Shown: positions 54,979 through 64,000 of the stretch, in pieces
Layout: the number at the start of each line of letters is the position of its first letter
Numbering within the stretch: position 1 is the first letter of the stretch
The notes under the pieces: generated by a model
What the model was told of the DNA's origin: nothing
The model's database searches: none
Seen by the model: the letters and a program-made list of their open reading frames with translations, nothing else
Program-made: the position numbers and the translations under genes
Assembly: GCF_010731115.1 (NCBI RefSeq)
Contig: NZ_AP022616.1
Span: 4,030,001 to 4,094,000, forward strand
Reading direction: 5' to 3'
Origin: Mycolicibacterium phocaicum
GTDB taxonomy: Bacteria > Actinomycetota > Actinomycetes > Mycobacteriales > Mycobacteriaceae
DNA: 64,000 bases

Positions 54979-56993
54979 CCGATTCGCCCGCTCGGCAATT
55001 GCTGCGCGGGCCGGTCTTCCCGTATGGCCGGGCCGCGCGGATCAGCCTGTGGTTGAGCGTCGTGGTGTCCGCCGCACTGTTTGGCTGGGGCGCCTGGCAG
55101 CGCCGGTGGATCGCGGACGACGGCCTCATCGTGCTGCGCACGGTGCGAAACCTGTTGGCCGGCAACGGCCCCGTCTTCAACGTCGGTGAGCGCGTCGAGT
55201 CCAATACCTCGACGCTGTGGACCTATCTGGTCACCGTCGGTGCCTGGATCGGCGGCTCGGTGCAGCTCGAGTACGTGGCGCTGGTCTTGGCGCTGACCCT
55301 GAGTGTGGCGGGCCTGGTCTTCGCGATGCTCGGCACCGGCCGGCTGTACGCCCCCGGGCTGCGGGGCCGCCGCGCGCTGTTGGTGCCGGCCGGCGCCCTC
55401 GTCTACATGGCTGTGCCGCCGGCGCGCGACTTCGCGACCTCGGGCCTGGAGAACGGCCTGATCATGGCCTACCTGGGGCTGCTCTGGTGGATGATGGTGT
55501 GTTGGTGTCAGAGCTCGATCGCTCCTCCCGGCCGTGGTGCCCTGCGCGCGCCCGCCGAGGGCCGCGACGGCGACGCGAATCTCACCAGCGCCCGGTTCGA
55601 CGGCGCCCTGGCCTGTCTGGCCGGTCTGTCGGTCCTGGTGCGGCCCGAGTTGGCGTTGATCGGCGGGGTGGCCCTGGTCATGCTGCTGGTCGCGGCCCGG
55701 GGCCGGCGCCGCCGCGTCGTCATCCTGGTGGCCGGTGGTCTGCTCCCGATCGCCTACGAGATCTTCCGGATGGGCTACTACGGCCTGTTGGTGCCGATCA
55801 CCGCGCTGGCCAAGGACGCCACCGGATCCAAGTGGCAGCAGGGCTTCGTCTACCTCGGCAACTTCAACCGGCCCTATCTGTTGTGGGTGCCCGCGGTGCT
55901 GACCGTGGCACTGGCGATTGTGTTGTTCGTCACTCACAGCCGGCCGTGGTGGGGCCAGTCGGCGCCGCGCGGCTACAGCACTCTGGCCCGCCGGATTCAA
56001 AGTCCCACTGCCGTAGTGATCTTCATGGCCGGCAGCGGCCTGGTGCAGGGCCTGTACTGGCTGCGCCAGGGTGGTGACTTCATGCACGGCCGGGTGTTGC
56101 TGGTTCCGCTGTTCTGCCTGGTCATCCCGGTTGCGGTGATTCCGATCGTCCTTCCCGACGGCAAGAACATCGCCCGCGAGGTCGGCTACGCGCTCGCCGG
56201 TACGACGACCGCCCTGTGGCTGGCGGTGGTCGGCTGGTCGCTGTGGGCGGCCAACTCGCCGGGGCTCGGATATGACGCCACCCGCGTGACCTACTCCGGC
56301 ATCGTCGACGAACGGCGCTTCTATTCGCAGGCCACCGGGCACGCGCATCCGCTCACGGCCGCGGACTACCTGGACTATCCGCGCATGCGGGCGGTGCTGG
56401 CGGCCATCGACAACACCCCGGTCGGGGCGCTGCTGCTGCCGTCGGGCAACTACGACCAGTGGGACGTGGTTCCGGCCATGCCGCCGCCGGTCCCGGACCC
56501 GACGTCGCCGCCCCCGCCCAACTGGTTCGAAAAAGGTCCGCACACAGTCTTTTTCACCAACCTGGGCATGATGGGCATGAACCTGCCGCTCGAGGTCCGG
56601 GTGATCGACCAGATCGGGCTCGCCAACCCGCTGGCCGCCCACACCGCGCGGCTGGACGACGCGCGCATCGGCCACGACAAGGACCTGTTCCCGGACTGGG
56701 CGGTCGCCGAGGGGCCGTACCTGCGCAAGCGCCCGTGGATACCGACGTACCTGGACGAGGACTGGGTGGCGCAGGCGGCGGTCGCGCTGACATGCCCGGA
56801 GACCGAGACGATGCTCAGTTCGGTACGCGCGCCGATGGGCTTCCACCGGTTCATGTCAAATCTGGTACACGCGTTCACATTTACCCGTTACCGGATCGAT
56901 CGCGTGCCGTTATACGAGCTGCACCGGTGTGGGCTCGATGTGCCTCCGAGGCTGTCGACCCCTTACACTGGCTTACCGGCTACCGGTCCGTAG
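54975..56993 (+). CDS. aftB: Arabinofuranosyltransferase AftB
   Basis: A 672-residue GT-C membrane glycosyltransferase that adds the terminal beta-1,2-arabinofuranose residues of arabinogalactan, where mycolates attach. About ten membrane helices in the first 440 residues, with an early periplasmic acidic motif (WRRWIADDGLIVLRTVR), then a C-terminal periplasmic domain. Slightly longer than the M. tuberculosis protein. GTG start coupled to ubiA. Confidence 0.93.
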   Translation: MTDSPARQLLRGPVFPYGRAARISLWLSVVVSAALFGWGAWQRRWIADDGLIVLRTVRNLLAGNGPVFNVGERVESNTSTLWTYLVTVGAWIGGSVQLEYVALVLALTLSVAGLVFAMLGTGRLYAPGLRGRRALLVPAGALVYMAVPPARDFATSGLENGLIMAYLGLLWWMMVCWCQSSIAPPGRGALRAPAEGRDGDANLTSARFDGALACLAGLSVLVRPELALIGGVALVMLLVAARGRRRRVVILVAGGLLPIAYEIFRMGYYGLLVPITALAKDATGSKWQQGFVYLGNFNRPYLLWVPAVLTVALAIVLFVTHSRPWWGQSAPRGYSTLARRIQSPTAVVIFMAGSGLVQGLYWLRQGGDFMHGRVLLVPLFCLVIPVAVIPIVLPDGKNIAREVGYALAGTTTALWLAVVGWSLWAANSPGLGYDATRVTYSGIVDERRFYSQATGHAHPLTAADYLDYPRMRAVLAAIDNTPVGALLLPSGNYDQWDVVPAMPPPVPDPTSPPPPNWFEKGPHTVFFTNLGMMGMNLPLEVRVIDQIGLANPLAAHTARLDDARIGHDKDLFPDWAVAEGPYLRKRPWIPTYLDEDWVAQAAVALTCPETETMLSSVRAPMGFHRFMSNLVHAFTFTRYRIDRVPLYELHRCGLDVPPRLSTPYTGLPATGP

Positions 56994-57138
56994 TTTCAGC
57001 GCACGAGCGCTGGCACGGTCTGAAGCGTAGGTAACGCCGGTGAACCATGCGGCGATAACCACTCGGGCGTGTGCGCCCGGCCTGATCGTCACCTCAACGG
57101 CAGAGGCGGGGATGAGGGTTGTCCGTACGCCGTCATAG

Positions 57139-58158
<1,020 letters not shown>

Positions 58159-58200
58159 CAACCTGATCCCGAGGTAGAGCCTCTGGCAACAACTCGCACT

Positions 58201-58232
58201 GGCGGCGGCGACCTTCACGGGTCGTCGCCGTC
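58201..58232 (+). terminator. Hairpin after fbpA
   Basis: GGCGGCGGCGACC faces GGTCGTCGCCGTC around TTCACG, a GC-rich stem with two mismatches, about 43 bases past the fbpA stop. Confidence 0.55.
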
Positions 58233-58375
58233 AGTCGTTTATGGCGGTGTCGGCGAAAATCACCCCATCCGCTGGCAACGTTCCCTCCTGTTGTCCGGGA
58301 CATCTGTCGAGGTGATGTGGTTCACTACAACGCGGGTTCAGGACGCTCGACGATCACGAACAGGTGAGGTTGGTT

Positions 58376-59281
58376 ATGGGGCTGCAGGCAATGCGGGGGA
58401 TGTTCCGGACGATGGCTGGGACGGCGGCGGCGGTAGTGCTCGCCGGCGGCCTGCTGACGGGTACCGGAACGGCCCGGGCCGCGGGCGTCGAGACGCTGAT
58501 GGTGCCCTCGGCCGCGATGGGCCGCGACATCCCGGTGACGTTCCAGGCCGGTGGTCCGCACGCGGTCTATCTCCTCGATGCCTTCAACGCCGGCCCCGAC
58601 GTGAGCAACTGGGTCACCGCCGGCAATGCCATGGGCACGCTGGCCGGTAAGGGCATCTCGGTGGTCGCCCCGGCGGGCGGCGCGTTCAGCTTCTACACCA
58701 ACTGGGAGCAGGACGGCAGCAAGCAGTGGGAGACGTTCCTGAGCCAGGAGCTCCCGGACTATCTGGCCGCCACCAAGGGCCTGGCCCCGAACGGCCACGG
58801 CGTCGTCGGCGCGGCCCAGGGCGGCACCGCCGCGTTGGCGCTGGCCGAGTTCCACCCGGACCGGTTCCGCTTCGCGGGCTCGCTGTCGGGATTCCTGACG
58901 CCGTCGTCGACGACGTTCAACGGCGCCATCACCGCCGGGATGCGCGAGTTCGGCGGCGTGGACACCTACGGTATGTGGGGCGCCCCGCAGCTGGGCCGCT
59001 GGAAGTGGCACGACCCGGACGTGCACGTGAGCCTGCTGAACCAGAACAACACCCGGATCTGGGTCTTCAGCCCGTCGACGGTCACGTGCAGCGACCCGGC
59101 CGCGATGATCGGTTACTGCGACCAGGCGCAGGGCAGCAACCGCGCCTTCTACGCGCACTACCGCAGCGTCGGCGGCCACAACGGGCACTTCGACTTCCCC
59201 GACGGCCCGCAGCACGACTGGGGCAGCTGGAGCGGTCAGCTCGGTGCCATGTCGGGCGAATTGGTGAGCGTAATCCGCTAG
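58376..59281 (+). CDS. fbpD: MPT51/FbpD, non-catalytic antigen 85 relative
   Basis: A 301-residue secreted alpha/beta-hydrolase fold close to antigen 85. The nucleophile position has AAQGG instead of the G-x-S-x-x-G Ser, as is known for MPT51, so no mycolyltransferase activity is expected; it binds fibronectin. Signal MAGTAAAVVLAGGLLTGTGTARA. The ATG at 58376 is preferred to a GTG four codons earlier, which would overlap its own ribosome-binding site. Confidence 0.9.
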   Translation: MGLQAMRGMFRTMAGTAAAVVLAGGLLTGTGTARAAGVETLMVPSAAMGRDIPVTFQAGGPHAVYLLDAFNAGPDVSNWVTAGNAMGTLAGKGISVVAPAGGAFSFYTNWEQDGSKQWETFLSQELPDYLAATKGLAPNGHGVVGAAQGGTAALALAEFHPDRFRFAGSLSGFLTPSSTTFNGAITAGMREFGGVDTYGMWGAPQLGRWKWHDPDVHVSLLNQNNTRIWVFSPSTVTCSDPAAMIGYCDQAQGSNRAFYAHYRSVGGHNGHFDFPDGPQHDWGSWSGQLGAMSGELVSVIR

Positions 59282-59395
59282 CTCAACCGGAGTGATATTG
59301 CCGACGGAACCCGCCGGCGTGACCAGTCCGTGATGCCTGCTGACTAGATTCGGATGACAACCGTTTGATTCAGCCCGCAGGAGACCGCACACCAC

Positions 59396-60409
59396 ATGGC
59401 CACCAATAATCGACGCCGCCGCCATCGCATCCTCGCCATTGCCGCGGCGGGTGCGGTGGCACTGCTGGTCATCGTGGTCGCCTTCGCGATCGTGGTGTGG
59501 CTGCGGCAGCCCGGTGAGATCCCGGGGCCGACGCCGCCGTCGGCGCAGCCGCCGACGTCCGGTCCCACCGCGAAGCCGTCGAAGCCGCGGCCGGCCTACC
59601 AGTCGGCCGACTGCCCCGATGTGCAGCTGATCTCGATCCCGGGCACCTGGGAGTCCTCCCGGGCGCTCGACCCGCTGAACCCGACGCCGTCGTTCCCGAT
59701 CGCGCTGCTGCTGAACGTGAGCAATCCGCTCGGCCAGCAGTTCGGCGCCGACCGGTTGGCGCAGTACACGGTGCCCTACACCGCGCAGTTCCATAACCCG
59801 CTCGCCGCGGACAACCAGATGTCGTACAACGACAGCCGCGAAGAGGGCAAGAAGAAGGCTGTCGAAGCCATCACGGACATCAACAACCGGTGCCCGCTGA
59901 CGAGCTTCGTGATCATCGGCTTCTCGCAGGGCGCGGTGATCGCCGGTGACATCGCCAGCGACATCGGCAACGGCCGTGGTCCCATCGACCAGGATCTGGT
60001 GCTCGGCGTGACGTTGATCGCCGACGGTCGCCGCCAGCCCGACGTGGGCAAGGACATCGGTCCGAACCCGCCCGGACAGGGCGCCGAGATCACGCTGCAC
60101 GAACTGCCGCTCGGCATGCTCGGACTGAACATGACGGGACCGCGCGTCGGCGGCTTCGGTGCACTCAACGACCGGGTCAACGAGATCTGCGGAAAGGGCG
60201 ACCTGATCTGCGCCGCGCCGACCGAGGCGTTCAACGTCGTCAACCTGCCCAGCACGCTCGCGACGCTGTCCGGCAGCGCCGCGGGACCGGTGCACGCGCT
60301 GTACAACACGCCGCAGTTCTGGACCCTTGACGGGCAGACCTCCACGCAGTGGACACTGAACTGGGCCAAGCAACTCGTCGACGATGCGCCGCACCCCAAA
60401 CACGGCTGA
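59396..60409 (+). CDS. Cutinase-like membrane-anchored lipase/thioesterase (Rv3802c type)
   Basis: A 337-residue protein with an N-terminal helix ([19 protein letters not shown]), a Pro-rich stalk and an extracytoplasmic cutinase-fold domain with nucleophile GFSQGA and paired cysteines. The M. tuberculosis ortholog Rv3802c is an essential phospholipase/thioesterase of the mycolate locus. ATG at 59396 preceded by AGGAGA at 59379-59384. Separate from fadD32 by 219 bases. Confidence 0.9.
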   Translation: MATNNRRRRHRILAIAAAGAVALLVIVVAFAIVVWLRQPGEIPGPTPPSAQPPTSGPTAKPSKPRPAYQSADCPDVQLISIPGTWESSRALDPLNPTPSFPIALLLNVSNPLGQQFGADRLAQYTVPYTAQFHNPLAADNQMSYNDSREEGKKKAVEAITDINNRCPLTSFVIIGFSQGAVIAGDIASDIGNGRGPIDQDLVLGVTLIADGRRQPDVGKDIGPNPPGQGAEITLHELPLGMLGLNMTGPRVGGFGALNDRVNEICGKGDLICAAPTEAFNVVNLPSTLATLSGSAAGPVHALYNTPQFWTLDGQTSTQWTLNWAKQLVDDAPHPKHG

Positions 60410-60628
60410 CATCACTGGTTGGCTACTGACGAGTACAAAACCGGTGGGGCGATTTGGCCTGCGAATTCGCGTCACCTAACATTAAGAGATAGCTAAGAGC
60501 ACGGTCTTATCATCGACCGGACAATCTTGGGGTGGCATATCGCTACTGCCCGGTACCATTTGCCGGGATTTGGCGTGACTGGCTGCACACGACGTAGCCG
60601 GCGCGGCAGGCTGTGACAGGAGAGTTTG
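60410..60628. other. 219-base leader upstream of fadD32
   Basis: No gene. It should contain the fadD32-pks13 promoter; an AT-richer stretch (CATTAAGAGATAGCTAAG, about 60480-60497) is the likely -10 region, but I cannot fix a start site. Confidence 0.4.
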
Positions 60629-62512
60629 ATGGCGTTCCACAACCCGTTCGTCAAGAACGGGAAGATCACCTTCCCGGACGGTGCCGGCATCGTGAAGCAC
60701 GTCGAACGCTGGGCGAAGGTCCGCGGCGACCGGCTGGCCTTCCGGTTCCTGGACTACTCCACGGAACGTGACGGCGAGGCCAAGGACCTGTCCTGGGCGC
60801 AGTTCAGCGCCCGCAACAAGGCGGTGGCCGCGCGGCTGCAGCAGGTCACCCAGGTCGGCGACCGCGTCGCGATCCTGTGCCCGCAGAACCTCGAGTACCT
60901 CGTGGCGTTCTACGGCGTCCTGTACTCCGGCCGCATCGCCGTGCCGCTGTTCGACCCGTCCGAGCCGGGCCACGTCGGCCGCCTGCACGCCGTGCTCGAC
61001 GACTGCAAGCCGTCGGCCATCCTGACCACCACCGCCGCCGCAGAGGGCGTGCGCAAGTTCTTCCGCAGCCGTCCGGCCAATGAGCGTCCGCGCGTCATCG
61101 CCGTCGACGCCGTCCCGGACGAGGTCGCGGCCACCTGGATCCCCTTCGACGAGGTCGACGAGCACACCGTCGCCTACCTGCAATACACCTCGGGCTCGAC
61201 CCGCATCCCGACGGGCGTGCAGATCACCCACCTCAACCTGGCCACCAACGTGGTGCAGGTCGTCGAGGCGCTCGAGGGCGAAGAGGGCGACCGCGGTCTG
61301 TCCTGGCTGCCGTTCTTCCACGACATGGGTCTGATCACCGCCCTGCTGGCGCCGATGATCGGCCACAGCTTCACCTTCATGACCCCGGCGGCCTTCGTCC
61401 GTCGCCCGGAGCGCTGGATTCGTGAGATGGCGCGCAAGGAAGGCGACACCGGCGGTGTCATCTCGGTGGCCCCGAACTTCGCGTTCGACCACGCCGCCGC
61501 CCGTGGCGTGCCGAAGGAACCGATCGACCTGTCGAACGTCAAGGCCGTCCTGAACGGCAGCGAGCCGATCTCGGCCGCCACCGTGCGCCGGTTCAACGAG
61601 GCGTTCGGCCCGTTCGGCTTCCCGTCCAAGGCCATCAAGCCGTCGTACGGTCTGGCCGAGGCCACGCTCTTCGTGTCGACCACGCCGTCCTCCGACGAGC
61701 CGACCATCGTGTCGGTGGACCGCGACGCCCTCAACACCGGCACCTTCGTGGTGGTTCCGGACGATTCGCCGAAGGCCGTCGCCCAGGCCGGCGCCGGAAA
61801 GATCGGTGTCGACGAGTGGGCCGTCATCGTGGACGCCGAGACCGCCACCGAGCTGCCCGACGGCCAGATCGGTGAAATCTGGATCAGCGGCGCCAACATG
61901 GGCACCGGCTACTGGGGCAAGCCCGAGGAAACCATCGAGACGTTCCAGAACACCCTCAAGTCGCGCACCAGCCCGTCGCACGCCGAAGGCGCCGCCGACG
62001 ACGCCACCTGGGTGCGTACCGGTGACTTCGGCGCGTACCACGACGGCGAGCTGTACATCACCGGTCGCGTCAAGGACCTGGTGATCATCGACGGTCGCAA
62101 CCACTACCCGCAGGACCTCGAATACTCGGCGCAGGAGGCCAGCAAGGCACTGCGCGTCGGCTACGTGGCGGCGTTCTCGGTGCCGGCCAACCAGCTGCCC
62201 GACTCGGTCTTCGACGACGTCCACGTCGGCCTCAAGCGCGATGCCGACGACAGCTCCGAGCAGCTGGTCATCGTCGCCGAGCGTGCCCCGGGTGCGCACA
62301 AGCTCGAGCCCCAGCCGATCGTCGACGACATCCGCGCCGCCATCGCGGTCCGCCACGGCGTCACCGTCCGCGACGTGCTGCTGACCGCGGCCGGCGCCAT
62401 CCCGCGTACCTCCAGCGGCAAGATCGGCCGCCGGGCCACGCGTGCGGCGTACCTGGACGGCACGCTGCGCAGCGGCAAGGTGGCCAACGCCTTCCCCGAC
62501 GATCTGAACTGA
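60629..62512 (+). CDS. fadD32: Long-chain fatty acyl-AMP ligase FadD32
   Basis: A 627-residue FAAL that activates meromycolic acid as the adenylate and loads it on Pks13. ATP-binding A-motif [17 protein letters not shown] and [18 protein letters not shown] in the hinge; catalytic Lys near the end in SSGKIGRR. The ATG at 60629 with AGGAGA upstream fits MAFHNPF; a TTG directly before it is not needed. Partner pks13 follows 45 bases later. Confidence 0.97.
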   Translation: MAFHNPFVKNGKITFPDGAGIVKHVERWAKVRGDRLAFRFLDYSTERDGEAKDLSWAQFSARNKAVAARLQQVTQVGDRVAILCPQNLEYLVAFYGVLYSGRIAVPLFDPSEPGHVGRLHAVLDDCKPSAILTTTAAAEGVRKFFRSRPANERPRVIAVDAVPDEVAATWIPFDEVDEHTVAYLQYTSGSTRIPTGVQITHLNLATNVVQVVEALEGEEGDRGLSWLPFFHDMGLITALLAPMIGHSFTFMTPAAFVRRPERWIREMARKEGDTGGVISVAPNFAFDHAAARGVPKEPIDLSNVKAVLNGSEPISAATVRRFNEAFGPFGFPSKAIKPSYGLAEATLFVSTTPSSDEPTIVSVDRDALNTGTFVVVPDDSPKAVAQAGAGKIGVDEWAVIVDAETATELPDGQIGEIWISGANMGTGYWGKPEETIETFQNTLKSRTSPSHAEGAADDATWVRTGDFGAYHDGELYITGRVKDLVIIDGRNHYPQDLEYSAQEASKALRVGYVAAFSVPANQLPDSVFDDVHVGLKRDADDSSEQLVIVAERAPGAHKLEPQPIVDDIRAAIAVRHGVTVRDVLLTAAGAIPRTSSGKIGRRATRAAYLDGTLRSGKVANAFPDDLN

Positions 62513-62557
62513 CCCCACACCCGGCTCCCTGTCCGGCGGCGAAAGTGAACAGTGAAA

Positions 62558-64000
62558 ATGACTGACACCGAAGACAATTCGAACGAAATCGACACTTCGC
62601 CGCAGGAGGGGCAGGAAACCGCTCGGGCCAACGGCATGTCCGTGCCGGAGATGCGTGAGTGGCTGCGCAACTGGGTGGCCAACGCCACGGGCCAGCCGGC
62701 CGACCGGATCGACGAGTCGACGGCGATGGTCGAGCTCGGCCTGTCGTCGCGTGACGCGGTTGCCATGGCGTCCGACATCGAGGACCTCACCGGTGTCACG
62801 CTGACCGCCACGGTGGCGTTCCGGCACCCGACCATCGAGTCGCTGGCGCAGGTCATCATCGAGGGTGAGCCCGAGGAAGACACCGAGGCCGCGAACGCCG
62901 AGGACTGGTCCCGCGACGCCGACGACGACGCGATGAACATCGCGGTCGTCGGTCTGGCCACCCGCTTCCCGGGTGACATGAACACGCCCGACGAGATGTG
63001 GCAGGCGCTGGTCGAAGGCCGCGACGCCATCACCGATCTGCCCGAGGGCCGCTGGGAAGAATTCCTGTCGGAGCCCCGCATCGCGGAGCGGGTGGCCAAG
63101 GCCCGCACCCGCGGCGGCTACCTGTCGGACATCAAGGGCTTCGACGCCGAATTCTTCGCGCTGGCCAAGATGGAAGCCGACAACATCGATCCGCAGCAGC
63201 GGATGGCGCTCGAATTGACCTGGGAGGCACTGGAGTTCGCCCGCATCCCGGCGTCGTCGCTGCGCGGCGAGTCGGTCGGTGTGTTCGTCGGCAGCTCGAC
63301 CAACGACTACAGCTTCCTGTCGGTCTCCGATCCGTCGATCACGCACCCGTACGCCATCACCGGCACCGCGAGTTCCATCATCGCCAACCGGGTGTCGTAC
63401 TTCTTCGACTTCCGCGGGCCGTCGATGGCCATCGACACCGCATGTTCGTCGTCGCTCGTCGCGATCCACGAGGGCGTCAAGGCACTGCGCTCGGGTGAGG
63501 CCAGCGTCGTCGTCGCCGGTGGCGTCAACGCCCTGGTGACCCCGATGGTGACGGTCGGCTTCGACATGGTCGGCGGCGTCCTGGCGCCGGACGGCCGCAT
63601 CAAGTCGTTCAGCTCCGACGCCGACGGTTACGCCCGCTCCGAGGGTGGCGGCATGGTCGTGCTCAAGCGTGTCGCCGACGCACGACGCGACGGTGACGAG
63701 ATTCTCGCCGTGATCGCCGGTTCGGCCATCAACCACGACGGTCGCTCCAACGGCATGTTGGCCCCCAACCCCGACGCTCAGGAAGCGGTGCTGCGCAAGG
63801 CCTACAAGGACGCCGGCATCGACCCCAAGACCGTCGACTACATCGAGGCGCACGGCACCGGCACCATCCTGGGTGACCCGATCGAGGCCGACGCGCTCGG
63901 CCGCGTCGTCGGCCGCGGCCGTGCCGCCGACAAGCCGGCACTGCTGGGTGCCGTGAAATCCAATGTGGGACACCTGGAGTCGGCCGCCGGTGCGGCCAGC
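62558..64000 (+). CDS. pks13: Polyketide synthase Pks13, 3' end outside window
   Basis: The first 481 codons of the condensase that joins meromycolyl and C26 chains to make mycolic acids. The N-terminal acyl-carrier domain has LGLSSRD with the phosphopantetheine Ser at about residue 64. The ketosynthase begins near residue 125 ([13 protein letters not shown]) and has its active Cys at residue 296 ([14 protein letters not shown]). [15 protein letters not shown] with a catalytic His follows. ATG at 62558; a GTG two codons earlier is possible. The frame runs off the window; acyltransferase, second carrier and thioesterase domains lie beyond. Confidence 0.96.
   Translation, partial: MTDTEDNSNEIDTSPQEGQETARANGMSVPEMREWLRNWVANATGQPADRIDESTAMVELGLSSRDAVAMASDIEDLTGVTLTATVAFRHPTIESLAQVIIEGEPEEDTEAANAEDWSRDADDDAMNIAVVGLATRFPGDMNTPDEMWQALVEGRDAITDLPEGRWEEFLSEPRIAERVAKARTRGGYLSDIKGFDAEFFALAKMEADNIDPQQRMALELTWEALEFARIPASSLRGESVGVFVGSSTNDYSFLSVSDPSITHPYAITGTASSIIANRVSYFFDFRGPSMAIDTACSSSLVAIHEGVKALRSGEASVVVAGGVNALVTPMVTVGFDMVGGVLAPDGRIKSFSSDADGYARSEGGGMVVLKRVADARRDGDEILAVIAGSAINHDGRSNGMLAPNPDAQEAVLRKAYKDAGIDPKTVDYIEAHGTGTILGDPIEADALGRVVGRGRAADKPALLGAVKSNVGHLESAAGAAS

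Noticed and set aside
58325..60475. A 716-residue minus-strand frame opposite fbpD and the cutinase-like gene
   Set aside because: Antisense shadow of two well-supported genes; composition is not protein-like.
60482..63973. A 1163-residue open frame on the minus strand opposite fadD32 and pks13
   Set aside because: Its product is rich in Arg/His/Asp/Gly low-complexity runs and mirrors the codon bias of two certain genes; it is a high-GC shadow.

Overview
The window is chromosomal DNA from a high-GC mycobacterium, most likely a rapid-growing Mycolicibacterium of the M. smegmatis type. Most genes follow, in inverted orientation, the M. tuberculosis order from gltB (Rv3859c) down to pks13 (Rv3800c): gltB-gltD, a PHP protein, ethR/ethA, rraA-like, hns-like, espR, sodA, glpQ1, bfrB, pheA, serS, two acyltransferases, erp, glf, glfT2, ubiA, aftB, two antigen-85 genes, a cutinase-like gene, fadD32 and pks13. 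Ortholog names rest on recalled gene order and protein features, not on a database search.

Layout. 1-9.3 kb: glutamate synthase, a Tat-type polysaccharide deacetylase, a 46-residue protein, an F420-type oxidoreductase, a PHP protein, a membrane protein and a DUF4333 lipoprotein. 9.3-15.8 kb: an accessory island with more TTG/TTA codons and visibly lower GC. 15.9-19.3 kb: a DinB polymerase, EthR and EthA. 19.6-27.3 kb: rraA-like, hns-like, the Rv3850-like gene, a secreted low-complexity protein, an ImmA/IrrE peptidase with a membrane partner, espR, an Rv3847-like gene and sodA. 27.6-37.3 kb: housekeeping and iron-linked genes (rhodanese, glpQ1, bfrB, DUF2470, pheA, phosphoglycerate mutase, metallopeptidase, septum-formation protein, serS). 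37.4-49 kb: a large BTAD/ATPase regulator, hemerythrin, the Rieske/MBL protein, acyltransferases, HAD, PGRP amidase. 49-64 kb: cell-envelope block making arabinogalactan and mycolates (erp, glf, glfT2, PAP2, ubiA, aftB, fbpA, fbpD, cutinase-like, fadD32, pks13).

The most interesting part is the 9.3-15.8 kb island. It encodes a full-length class I lanthipeptide dehydratase (LanB) and cyclase (LanC), overlapping by 14 bases, flanked by two genes I read as the precursors. Each precursor has an N-terminal WXG100-type domain (the fold of ESX/type VII secretion substrates), then an FDLD box like the LanB-binding box of nisin-type leaders, then a Thr/Cys-rich tail. Precursor 1 also carries the YxxxD export signal of ESX substrates and has five Cys with four TxxC ring motifs in its tail. 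An EspH-like (ESX-1 accessory) gene lies divergently next to precursor 1. No LanT exporter, LanP protease or LanFEG immunity pump is present. The reading offered is a lanthipeptide pair whose leader is a type VII secretion substrate, so that the modified peptides leave through an ESX machine encoded elsewhere. The domains and motifs are visible; the export route, the cleavage sites and the activity are inference.
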